Below are positions 25,500 to 36,689 of a DNA stretch of 64,000 nt, piece after piece. The stretch's first letter is position 1, and every line of letters begins with the position of its first letter. The notes under the pieces were generated by a model. The model saw nothing but the letters and a program-made list of their open reading frames with translations. It made no database searches and was not told the DNA's origin. Source of the DNA: Prunella strophiata (taxonomy: Eukaryota; Chordata; Aves; Passeriformes; Prunellidae); NCBI GenBank assembly GCA_036583965.1, contig JAZBQD010000019.1:22199085-22263084 (forward strand). The letters run 5' to 3'. The translations under genes and the position numbers were made by a program.

Positions 25500-25790
25500 C
25501 CTCAGTTCCGTTAATTAAAAAAGTTAATTTCTTAATTTTCATGTGCTCACCCCAGACCTTCTCAGGGCTCTTTGAAGGCAGCTTACCATTGGGAATAGCT
25601 GAGAAACTGGGGCCACAGCTACTACGCTGGGAAATTGTCTTTCCCCCAAGCCAGCTCCCTTGTGGTTTGGTGTCTGCATGCTTATAATTTCAAATCTGCT
25701 TCAAAAATCACCCACCACCCGGGCTGCGTGACCACGCACTAATCAGTTGCATTAAAATATGCTAATTGGCTCTTCCCAATTGCCAGTCAG
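25500..25790. other. AT-rich flank with homeodomain-type motifs
   Basis: Directly beside CpG island 2. It contains gttaattaaaaaagttaatt, ttcttaatttt, and then atgctaattgg with a TGATTA-type word (actaatcagt). This composition next to a CpG island resembles conserved non-coding regulatory DNA, but conservation cannot be judged from one sequence. Confidence 0.3.
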
Positions 25791-27110
25791 GTGGGACAGT
25801 GTGCTTCAGTACTTGCAGGCACAGGATTTCTCTGTGACTGTATCTCTGTTCCTTGGCTGGCCTGGGTAAGCAAGATATTCCCATGGTGCTGCCCAGACAC
25901 CACCAGACCTGCTTCAAAAGGCACCATAGCTGGGCCCTCAGCACAGGCAGCTCAAGTTGTCCAAGTGCCCACTGCAGCCTAAACCCAACACAGTCATCTT
26001 CACAAATACTGCCCCCAGCCCTCCTGGCTGCAGCAGTGTCTCTGTGGATGCTCCCACCTGCTCCTGCATCACCACAAGCAAATGGTGAAACTTCTTGCTT
26101 GGGGCTTTCCTCTCTTCACCCCAAGAAAGAGAGGAAAGAAAGAGCCTGCCACTAATCAAATGTTCCTCCACTTTACCCTACCCTGATACTGTGTTAGCAA
26201 CATGGAACAGTTCACTCACCACCTTGAAGAAAGACCCTGGTGGAGAGCAAGGCATTCAGGCTTGCACTTGATAGCCCCAATCCAGCTTTTGTGCATCAAA
26301 CATCCCGGCATTATTCTGCAAATAGGTAGTCTGCACTTCCCCAGAGGTCAGGCCTGCTGCTCACCTACCCTCAATACCAGACATTCTGACATGGTCCCTC
26401 GTGTCTGCTCTCAAAGCCTGGGACATGCCGTGTCATTTCCTTGTGGAGATGAGTGCAGAAAGGAACATGGGTTCATTTACTCTGTTAGACAAATGTATAT
26501 GAGAGAGAAACAAAATAAATACATGGTTATATGGAGCTTGAAATGGAGGTCATGGATCAGAGTGAAATGTTTTCTGGAAATCTCAGGGAAATGACCCCTC
26601 TGCTTCAAGAGGTGCAACTGGTAATTCCTGACATAGGAGAAAAAGATCCAGGCTGAGCACTTGACCTTCTGAAGCAGTAAATGGCATTTTTTATGATGTT
26701 TAGAGCACTGAAAGACTGATTGCAGATAGGCAAGGGAAAAGTGGTGGTAGTTTTAATGAGAATGACAGAGGATTATAGGGGAAAGATGTAAGCTAGCAGG
26801 CTGAGCTGGGAGAGGCAGTGAGGAAGATGCACATCATGTAATGAACCATAGTGTTGTGGCCGAGTGCGGGGCTCTGCGTGCAGGCTGTGTCTCTGCCCTC
26901 ATGCCAGCCTTCCTGGGAGCAAACACTCAATGCACTGATGTTCTCCCTGGCTAAAACAGTTGCCAGCAGCACAGCTAGCTAATGCACAGTGGCACAGTCC
27001 TTTGTGAAAGTCATTAACTCTAAATAGGCTGTCTCATAAACTAAATATTCCACAAAAACTTCTTTTCTAAGTAGCTCATTGGCCTTTCTTCTATGTAAAG
27101 AATAATGTGA

Positions 27111-27111
<1 letters not shown>

Positions 27112-27169
<58 letters not shown>

Positions 27170-27192
27170 TAAATTGAAAAAAAAAAAAAAAA
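27112..27192. repeat. AAT trinucleotide repeat plus poly(A)
   Basis: About 18 AAT units (27112-27168), a short spacer (ttaaattg), then a run of 16 A. This may be the tail of a decayed retroposed element, but no body is recognisable. Confidence 0.92.
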
Positions 27193-27630
27193 GGCTGTTT
27201 CAGGTCAAAAACCAGGTTTGTGTAGCTATCACATTCTGTTTCTGGAAGTGGCTGGCAGCAAACACCTTGAGAAGAGCATAATAACAGAGCAGGTGGATGA
27301 TGCTCCTTTAGTGTCCTGTCCCATTCACCAGCAAACACATTGCTCTTGAAAGAGATTCAGAAGCATATAAAATGTGGACATCCACAGCACTTTGCAGCAA
27401 GATGTTCCCTGGTGAAACCACACATTGTATGAAGGACACAATGTCTCCTTGTGCCCCTTCTGACCCACTGACAAGCTACTTTCACCCAGTTCTCTGCCTG
27501 GAACATGTGGTCAACATTTGAGCCTAGTTGACAACAAAGAATTATTTATTAATTTCCCTGCTCATGCTGCTGGCTTTACCTGTGTATTTACTGTGTGTGT
27601 AATTTATCACATTGAACTTCATTCATCTTC

Positions 27631-28036
27631 TGTGAAGATGGGCTGAGAGAATTGGGGTTGTTCAGGCTGGAAAAGATAAGGCTCCAGGGAGAGCTTACAG
27701 CAGCCTTCCAGTACCTAAAGGCAGCGTACAAGAGAGCTGGAAAGGGACTCTTACAGGGACATGTAGTGATGGGACAAGGGGCAGTGGCTTCAAACTGAAA
27801 GAAAGTAGGTTTAGATTAAATATTAGGAAGAAATTCTTTACTGTGAGAGTAGTGAGGCACTGGACCAAGTTGATCAGAGAAATCGTGGTGGCCCCATCTC
27901 TGAAAATGGTCAAGGCCAAGGCTGGATGCAGCTTTGACCAGCCTGTTCTAGTGAAAGGTGCCCCTGCTGATGGCAGAACTAGGTGATGTAGAAACTTCCT
28001 TCCAACTGAAACCACTCTAATTCTATGGTTCTATTC
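27631..28036 (+). mobile_element. CR1 LINE 3' fragment, about 400 bp
   Basis: A diverged but collinear CR1 tail in sense orientation. It has ttgttcaggctggaaaagat, gcagccttccagtacctaaag, tgatgggacaaggggcagtgg, attaggaagaaattcttt, gccccatctctgaaaatg, and ends ttctatggttctatt. It is the longest CR1 copy in the window. Confidence 0.93.
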
Positions 28037-28639
28037 TTTGCACCTCTTTTACCCCTCCCTTCCTTTCCACATGCACTGAAATGAAGGGACCACTCAGGTA
28101 AAGATAATATGGAGTTTATAAGACTGGAGTTACACCTGGGAGAAGCTGGGAATGCTCAACTGAAATGAAACCAGAAGGGAAATGTGAGTGAATGACAAAC
28201 AATTTATGGCTAATAAAGCCACTCCACGAGAAGCAGAACACTGGTGGTCACTGCTGATCACAGCCCGACATCTATCTGATCCCTCATCCACCTTCATCCA
28301 GGTAGCTCAGCAACTGGCAGCTCTGCCACTGCTTCAGCAGATCTGCTAGTGCCACAGGGAGAGCTCCACCATGCTGAGACAAGGCAGAGGCAGCAGCTCT
28401 TTTGCTCTCTGTTGGTGACCAATGTAATATGTGGCATAACAAACAAGGAGAAAGCACTGCACCTCCCGAGCAAAAGCCTGGAGCATATTTAGCCATGTTA
28501 CAAAAGAGCATCCTACTGCAGCAGGTAGTATTCACATCTGATGTATCTTTTACCCTCCTGTACTGAGGATTGCAGTCCTGACCAGTGGCAATTTGGGGGA
28601 TGCTGCTCTGCACGTGGGTCCTGCTCGGGAAGAAAGCAC

Positions 28640-29190
28640 TGCCCTCCCAAGGTTGATCCCAGCTGCAGGGCTGGGGGCTCCCCGGCGGAGCTGGAGAGGG
28701 AGACAGGGCAGAGATCTCTCTTGGGTGGTGATGGATGGCTGCTGATGGCACTGAACAGGTGTACAGCTCCCACCGCACATCCACAAACCTCCTGGCCCTG
28801 TGAGACCGCGGGCAGGCCACGCATTCCTCCCCTCCGCGCATCTCCTTTCTCCGCTCCCTCCTCCCGCAGCTCCCGGCGGGTTCCCGGCGCCACCTGCCGG
28901 CCCGGCCCGGCATCCCTGCCACGCCCAGAGCCGGGCCGGGCCGTGCTGTGCCGTGCCGTGGAGCTGTGTCTGTCCATGTGCCAGCCGGTCGTTGCTCAGG
29001 CTGTGACACTCACCTGTCACGCGTGGCCCTGCAGCTCCTCCTCGGCTGTGCCGGAGAGGGGCCGGCAGCAGCAGCAGGAAAGGCGGGCAGGGGGCGGGTG
29101 CCCGAGGAGGTTTGGCGAGGGGGCTCGGTGCCGGAAGGGTGCCTGGGAAGCAGTGCCCCCTGACCCTCATCCCGATCCCCCCAGCCTCTC
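28640..29190. promoter_or_regulatory. CpG island 3 with strong minus-strand splice donor
   Basis: CpG-rich block. On the minus strand GACAG|GTGAGT at 29014/29013 is a near-perfect 5' splice site preceded by GC-rich sequence, as expected of a non-coding first exon. Its orientation fits TMEM63C, although that ATG exon is 26 kb away. Confidence 0.6.
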
Positions 29191-30805
29191 TGCTGGATCT
29201 TTCTGACCCCGGCCACCCATGTTCTTTCCAGCTTTCACATCACACGGAAATCCCCTCCATCCCCGCATCTTCATCTCTTCTATTCCTGTTTCCCAGCTCC
29301 TTTACATCCTGTCCTCCACATCATGCCAGAATTCCCTCTGCCTGAGCTCTCCTTGGACAGGGCTCTTCTTGGCCCTGGTCCCCTTGAACCCCCGAAAGTG
29401 ACCTTGTCCTTGCTGTCCAGTATAGAGCCACTGCTCCCTCTGCTCCCAGAGCAGAAGGTGCCTGCTACCCCCTCCAGTTCTATGGGATAGCTCCCTTTCC
29501 CAAGCTGGGAGTGAAGCAGATTCTGGCTTCTGCTTCTAGCACCCATTTTGGAAACCTAGCTACTGGCTGTGCTTACCCCAAATCCATCAGACAGGAATCT
29601 GAGAGAAGCAAGTGAAGACAAGTCTGGAGAAAGTCCAAGTCTCACTGTTATGGAACTTCTCTCTTATATTTACACCTCATTTTTCTGTTTCCTCCCTTCG
29701 CTCCTCAGTAGGTCTTCAGATGGGTATAATTCACCCTTCTTCTTGCTATTTATGCTGTGGTCCTCAGTAGTTATCCCCTACAGTCCTCCCCTGAGGAGAA
29801 CCACTGCTTCTCCAGTGCAGTCCTCTGGTTTTCCTCACTCAGTCACTACCCCTGCAAGGAGGGAGAATATGACTGAAGGTGTTGTGTTCCACAGGAGACA
29901 CCACAGTGGCTCTGTAGCCCTTGGACTACCATTGGCCTTTAGAGGTGCCCTGAAGCTTGGGGATACGGGAAATTACCATCTGACACATGCATGCTCTTTC
30001 TCCTGGCAGACTCATGTGTAGTTGATCTTGATGCAGTGCCATCAGCTTAACCTTAGTCTTACTCAAAACAGTGCTAAGGTCTTAATTTGTTTGACACTGA
30101 ATATACCAGGTGATTCCTGGCAACTGGCAAACAGCTACCCATGATCAAATCATGGCTTTCTTTTCCTACAGCTGAGAAAAGAAAGTAGCATCTCAATTAT
30201 TTTTCCTTGGCTCATCTAGGCAGTTGATATTCCTAGAACAAGGTTTACCCTTCAGCCCTGCCTAGCTCAGAGGTGGTATTGGCCTCAGGGGCCTGGGGTT
30301 TGCTCCCAAAATTTTAGGGATAGCTTGCCCACCCCCATCATTCTGGCACAGAGAAAGAGTTGCCTCCCCTGAAAGTCGAGGTCACATGGGGGCTGGGAAA
30401 AGGTGAGCATGGGGCTGGCTCCAGCCTCCTGAGAAGAGAACATGGTTCTGCCTCTTCTTCCTAAACAGTACTTTGAATTTCTTCTCTTAAAGCAAGCCAG
30501 GCTGGCTCCAGGAAAAGATGCTGTTCCTCACCAGTAGGGACAGAGAGCTGCCCAGAGGATGCCCTGGCTGGTGATGGCACTGACCATGTGTCTAGCTCAG
30601 AGCTGCACAGAATGCACCTTGACTAGGGGATCAGTAGTGGGAATCCCCTCCATATGGGCACCTGACTGGCAGGGATAATGGCCCTTCTTCTGCACACATC
30701 TGGGGCTTAAATGTGTGCTTGGAAAGTGAAGTGCCTGGGCTCAAGGTCCTCCTAAATCTGCCATGGTTTGAGCCCAGTGTCTTTCCTACCAAAGGATGGG
30801 ATGGA

Positions 30806-30905
30806 TGGGATGGGATGGGATGGGATGGGATGGGATGGGATGGGATGGGATGGGATGGGATGGGATGGGATGGGATGGGATGGGATGGGATGGGATGGGA
30901 TGGGA
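30806..30905. repeat. Pentanucleotide repeat (TGGGA)20
   Basis: Twenty perfect TGGGA units, with an irregular start from 30794 (ggatgggatgga). G-rich on the plus strand. Confidence 0.97.
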
Positions 30906-32523
30906 CCATCTCCTTCAATGGAGCTGGGCAAGCTTATATGTTGCGTGTGGGGACAAAGAAAGGCAAGAAGCAAGATGGTTTGACTTGGCAGTGAGTGACT
31001 GAGGGCCTGGTCTCTGCTCCCAGTGCTGTTAGTGCATCTTATATAAGAGACCATAAATGAAAACTGCAGCCACTGGGATGGGTGGGAATGAAGCAGGCAG
31101 AGTCTGGCCCTCCGTGTAGCAGCAGTTAAAATCAGTCAGTTAAAATCATTGCCACCTGCAGTGTGGCTGGGTGGTGGTCATGTGCAGTACATGTAGTGCA
31201 CTGGCTGCTAGCTACCATTTTTGAAGAGCAAAAATAATTTAGGAACTGCTTTTACAGACCCAGTGGAGGGACATCTTGATAGCAGAGGCAGCAGCCATGT
31301 GACAGTGGGGAGAGAGATTGCTTCTCCCAAGAGCACTGCTGCAGCAGGCAGGAGGATTAATCCAAGTCTATTTTCTGGAATTGATTTAACACTGTGTTCA
31401 TTTATCTGCAGCTTCTGCTGAAACATTTCATATTTCAGATCTGATTTCAATGTTTCCAAGGCTGAAAGTCTTTTTTCTCTGGAGAGTAGCAGTTCTACAA
31501 GAGAACAACAAGTAGGAGCCCTAGGGAAGCAGCAGAGGGAAGGAATATTTTATCTTTAGTAACTGGTCATTTCCATTTTGGAGGCAGTGAAAGAAGAACC
31601 ATCTGGTATGTGCTGAATATTCACTACTTAAACAATGACTTGGTTATGAATATGTGCGTGTGTTATTGTTATTTATTATTTATAGGATTCCCTAGGTGTG
31701 CTTGACACTTCACAAGCAGAAAGGAAGACCAGGGCTCCTGCATCTTGATGTGCCCCGTATAAATTTGACACAATGCTCAAAGCATCCAACGATGGCAGAC
31801 GAGGGTTGGGCAACCAGCTGGGGGTGAGAGGAAGATGCCAGACCTGTGAAAAAGGGCAGTGCACAATTTCTGGAGCAGTAGCTGCTTCTCCTGACAGAAG
31901 ATTGCTTCAGAAGACCATCCTCACATATTCATGCCTGCTAGTTTGGGGTTTAATCCTCCTTTGCAATGAACACAATTTACATTTATTAGTTTCATTTTCT
32001 ACTCCTTAAGAGCTCTGTTCCTGCAATGTCCTGCCTGGAAATGATGCAGAATGTCAGGAACCTTGCTCTAATAACTTTCCATGATAGTCACCTGGGAGTG
32101 ATGGGTCTGCTCAGTTGGCTTGAGCATTGTGGTTCAGGAGCTCCAAATCAGTCAGCTGAGACAAATGTTTTTAGAGAGGTTTTATTGTGTACTTTACCTG
32201 ATAGTCAAAGTATCTTGAAAGCAAGAAGAGTCCCATCAAGTGGCAGCATGACACCTTGTTGTCAGGATATAAATGTCTGGTACTGAGGCCTGCTGAGGAT
32301 GACAGGAATTTGAGACCAGCCAGACACCTGCAGAGGATGCTCAGAGCTGTGCAGCAACAAAATGCCTGTGGTACTTTCCCCTCTCTTGTCCTTTTTTCTT
32401 TCCACTGCTGGAGCTTTTCCATAGGGGGTTTGGCTGCAGCACTCAGTCATTCCTCTGGTGCTGAGACAGTATTATGGGCAGGGTTTGATGAAGGGAGCAG
32501 CTGTAGGCACAGGAAGGGAAGAA

Positions 32524-32672
32524 TCTTCACAGAATCACAAGGTTGAAAGAGACCTTCAAGATCATCAAGTCCAACCTGCTCCCTGAAACCTCAGCTAAAC
32601 CATGGCACCGAGTGCCACATCCAGTCTTTTTTTAAACACATCCAGAAGAATTCCCTCACCATGATGGTGGAC
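32524..32672 (-). mobile_element. CR1 LINE 3' fragment (antisense)
   Basis: The plus strand reads cacagaatcacaaggttgaa, agagaccttcaagatcatca, agtccaacctgctccc, ccatggcaccgagtgccacatcca, then tttttttaaacacatccaga. This is the reverse complement of a CR1 3' end with the expected order of blocks. Confidence 0.93.
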
Positions 32673-33324
32673 AGAGTTCAGGGGCATTTGCAAGACCAGG
32701 GGGATGGAGGAGAGAGTGGACCTCAGCCAGGGACAACAACCCTGGCCTGAGCTTGGGCCCAAGAATGCCTTCCCTCCCACAACACTCCCTTCCCACCTAT
32801 CATCAACATTTTTTTCATTTTTTCTTCCTGCTGTTGTGCTCTGGCACACTGAAATTTACTTGACTGCAAAAGATTGCTTCCTGACACCACCAACAAGCAG
32901 CAAATAAATGAAATGTTGATTTTTTGCAACAGCTTTCCTGACACAGCAGGGCACACCATAAACTGTGGCTTAGAGCCCTTTTTTTCACACAGGCTGTTGC
33001 TCCATTGCATGGGCCAGCTAGAATGGACCAGATATAATGTGATATCCCAACTCCTTGGAAACGTGTTGCCATCTCTTCCTTTGTTAATAAACATCCTCCC
33101 TCAGCACAACTGAAGCAGCTCAATGGGAAATCTACATAATTTAAAACCCAGCTGCCTAAAACCATACTGTCAGTCTGCCTGACCTCAGTGCTGGATGCCC
33201 CTCTCAGGTGCTCGTACAACAGAAACAATCCCCCAGGACCCTTGCTCTTTCTTTCAGAGGTTTTCAAACTCAATCCAAGAGGCAATATTTAAGGACTTGG
33301 ATGGCTTCATCTAGGCAAGACATG

Positions 33325-33560
33325 ATAGCCACTTTCAGGTATGTAAGAGACTGCAGTGAGGAAAGGATTTATCTTTCTCTGAATCCACTGGGGTAAGGAC
33401 TAAGACCTTAGAATGCTGCAAGGGAGTGCTACGTTATGCATCAAATGAATAAATTCTGAATTAATAAGAAGTAGCTGAATGGAATGCCTGGAGGTGATGG
33501 AGAATCTCCATCACCTGAGATCTTCAGGACTTTATCAGACTTTTGTCTGCAAAGGACAGG
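33325..33560 (+). mobile_element. Old, diverged CR1-type fragment
   Basis: Partial similarity to the 3' region of ancient CR1/L3-like LINEs in sense orientation: ggaggtgatggagaatctcc and atcacctgagatcttcagga. The 5' portion (33325-33420) is weaker. Called from memory of the family; edges approximate. Confidence 0.5.
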
Positions 33561-35230
33561 TAAACTTGAAACAAGGGTATGGAAAATTGGGAAAAGATGG
33601 TTGAGCTGGCCTCTGAAGACCATTTCTCACTATGAGCAGAAGCTTAGCATTAGATTTGTGTTTATGGATGATCAGATCCTGACAACCTATGCAGTATAAC
33701 CCAGAACTGAAGGAGGAAAGGGCTGAGCACCCTTTTGCTCTCAGTATTCATGCCTCCACCTAGGCAGATTTGAAGCTGGTTAGCATAAGGGCATGCAGCT
33801 CAGCCGTGCTGTATTTATTTTGTTAGCTAAACTGAAGACATTAGGCCACCCTGTTACTCTTCTTGGCCATTCAGCTTTACCTAATCAAACAGGAGACCTC
33901 TCCAGACATTGTGGGTGTTAAATTTTGAAGGCTAACTACTCAGAAAAAGAAAAATCAGACCAAACCAGAAACCACTTCATAAAACTTGTAGTTAAGTGAT
34001 AATTTAAATCAAGCAGCACCTGGTTTACCACAGAGAGAATTCATTTCTTTAAAACCATCACAACAAATAGCAGAGGTTAAATTACTCATTCTGGAGAAAA
34101 AATCACCATCAGACTGTATCTTGAACAATAAACTAATGGGGCAGGCTAAGGCAATGCACCTTTTGAGATGGAAGAAATTATACATAATTTGGGATGCAAT
34201 TTAAAGTGAAACCTTCAAATATGTTGGGCAAGCTGTATCAGAGTATGGCATCAACTGGAACAGTATTTTATTCTGTTGAAATCTCTGAGCACAAAGAATT
34301 AGAAGATCTGGGGACAAAGCTATGAAAACTGTCATCTGCCAGTCATTATCAAATGTAGCCCAGATGATTGAATGGGAGGACAGAATCACCAGCTGGCTGA
34401 CAACTGGATAGATTCTGTCAGTGGTTTCCTACCCTGCTTGCTAAAGGGACATATTGGGAAAGAGTCCATACTAAGGAAAGTCCCTGCACACAATTGGCCA
34501 GCAGGCAAGAGTGGAATGGTGACACTCAGAATCACCAAGGCTGGGGTGAGAGAGGGACTGGTTGTGGTATGCTGTGCTAATTTCTGGAGAACATCTGCAC
34601 AGTAGGTAATGAGAACAATAAACTGCTCTCACATGTGTTTTTTATGCCCAGCTGCCAAGTTCTTCCAGACAAAGGCAGATAGCATAATCCTTGCCATTCT
34701 CAAAAGACAAGAAAATCTTGACACATGAGTGAAGTGATTTTACCTGTGGTTGAAAAGCAGAATGGGGAAATATTCCATCTCCTGTGTCACAACCAGACTC
34801 AGAGAAGAAAAAGGGAGAAAATATTTGTGAGTGTCACACACCCAAGTGTGTGATGTTGATTTTACAGCAGGAGAAAACCCAATTAATGCAGTACATTTTG
34901 TTACTTTTTAATGCTTGCTCCAAACTAACTACTGTTCCCATTTTTTGCTTACTTCCTGTGCTAATCTCCTTATTTACCCATCTCTCTCTTATATACACAT
35001 GCATATACATAGGCAAATTCATCCCCAGTCAACCTCTCCCCCATCCTGCAAACAGCTCATAATATCAACACAACAGCACTGAAAGAGGATATTTTGCTAT
35101 ATTGTAAAATATGAATCCACTATTTTGAAAGTGACAAATCATAAGCATCAATGTAGAGGAGCATTTTAATGAGAATGTGGGGAATAATCTGCCTCACCCA
35201 TCTTCCATTCCAGTGGAAACCAGATTTCCC

Positions 35231-35405
35231 CTTCCCTTCCCTTCCCTTCCCTTCCCTTCCCTTCCCTTCCCTTCCCTTCCCTTCCCTTCCCTTCCCTTCC
35301 CTTCCCTTCCCTTCCCTTCCCTTCCCTTCCCTTCCCTTCCCTTCCCTTCCCTTCCCTTCCCTTCCCTTCCCTTCCCTTCCCTTCCCTTCCCTTCCCTTCC
35401 CTTCC
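35231..35405. repeat. Pentanucleotide repeat (CTTCC)35
   Basis: Thirty-five perfect units over 175 bases, a pure polypyrimidine (plus) / polypurine (minus) tract. The absence of any interruption suggests recent expansion; real length in the genome may differ. Confidence 0.97.
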
Positions 35406-36689
35406 TCCCCCTGCTTTGGCTGCAGCTTTTGATGTTCCCTATGCAGGCAGGCTTAATGTCTTTCATGAGATGCAGTCCCCTCAGCTGAGAGTCTTTCATG
35501 ACATGAAAAGATTTCTCTGTAATTTTCTTTTTTTATTATTATTTTGATGTAAGCTGTTAAAATATGGAGAAAACACTGTCTGATTATTTAAAGAGAAAAC
35601 CTAGACTGGGTCATGTATCTCTATTGCAAGGCTCAGTCTACTTTAAACTGATGAGTTGAGGGAATATTGGAGGATTTTTATTCTCAGTAGTCGTGACAGG
35701 AGAATGAGGGAGGTGGGAGTGAGAACTAGATCTGCTCTGAGCAGCTTCCCCTTCAGCTCTGCCAGAGGTGTCTCTTAGCTGTTCATCACTGCAGATCCAG
35801 TGCCTACAGCATTGGTTTGCACTTGCTTGTGTTATTGCCACTGCTTTTCTCAGAAATGTCGAACCATTAAAGTTACCTGGGAGAAAAGTTATTTCTAATA
35901 AAGAGCCCTTGAACACTTGGTTGCTGTCATCAGCTTCCATGCTAGTGCACGTGCAGGAGACAAGCACAGCCACTCTCTCCTCCAGTTCTCTCTCCCCAGA
36001 AACTGAGACATGGAACACACTTTCATTTTGCTCTGAACCTCCAGGCAAAGGGAGGGTCTCTTGTGGAGTTGCAGAGTCTGTGCTGGGGGACTGGCCAGTA
36101 AGCCTAGGATTATGTAAAATGCATTTTTCTTTGACTTTTCACCAGTGCAGAGTTTGACTGTCTGCAGGGACACAGCTGCAGCCCAATAGCCTCTTCTCTC
36201 CCCTTCTCCTGTCATGGGTGGCTCGTCTGTGGAGGGAGACAGGGATGCTATTCATGAGAGCTGGGAGGGTGCAGCACGTAGGTGTGCAGGAGAAGGAGAG
36301 GCCGTGCACAGAGCCTGTGTAGACAGCACAAGAAGAGCGTGGGTGGGCAGAGGGGGGTGAGGGTGTGTAGCTGTCAGAGAGCAAACACGTGTCTGCAAAA
36401 CTTCTGCCAGCACCAGGCTACTGCTACTGCCCAGGCACCACCTGCCCAGATCAAAGCTTTCCCTGCTTGTGTTAAGGGAGGCTTTGAACCTGCAACGACT
36501 CCCCCCCCTCATTTCCCCTTGCCTCCAATGCTGCTTCCAACAGGGGCAGCTTTGGGGAGGCCCGGGGACACACAGAAAACTCACCTTGCCTCCCTCACCC
36601 ACACTGCGGGAAGGAATGGTGTTCTGCGGGCTGGAGCAGCAGAATGCCTCTTCCCACCCTTCTGCTCTCCCCGTGGGAGTTGTCAGGAC

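Larger units (their letters stand above)
25791..28639. other. Non-coding region
   Basis: No exon supported. Contains an AAT repeat with an adjacent poly(A) run (27112-27192) and a CR1 fragment (27631-28036). Confidence 0.5.
29191..36689. other. Non-coding region
   Basis: No coding exon supported on either strand. Named contents are the TGGGA repeat (30806-30905), CR1 fragments (32524-32672 and about 33325-33560) and the CTTCC repeat (35231-35405). If TMEM63C starts at one of the islands to the left, this is the head-to-head spacer between TMEM63C and ZDHHC22. Confidence 0.5.

Noticed and set aside
30713..31054. Gly/Met/Trp/Asp repeat and Ser/His/Pro repeat open frames
   Set aside because: Translations of the TGGGA microsatellite.
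35169..35499. Leu/Pro/Phe/Ser and Gly/Lys/Arg/Glu repeat open frames
   Set aside because: Translations of the CTTCC microsatellite.
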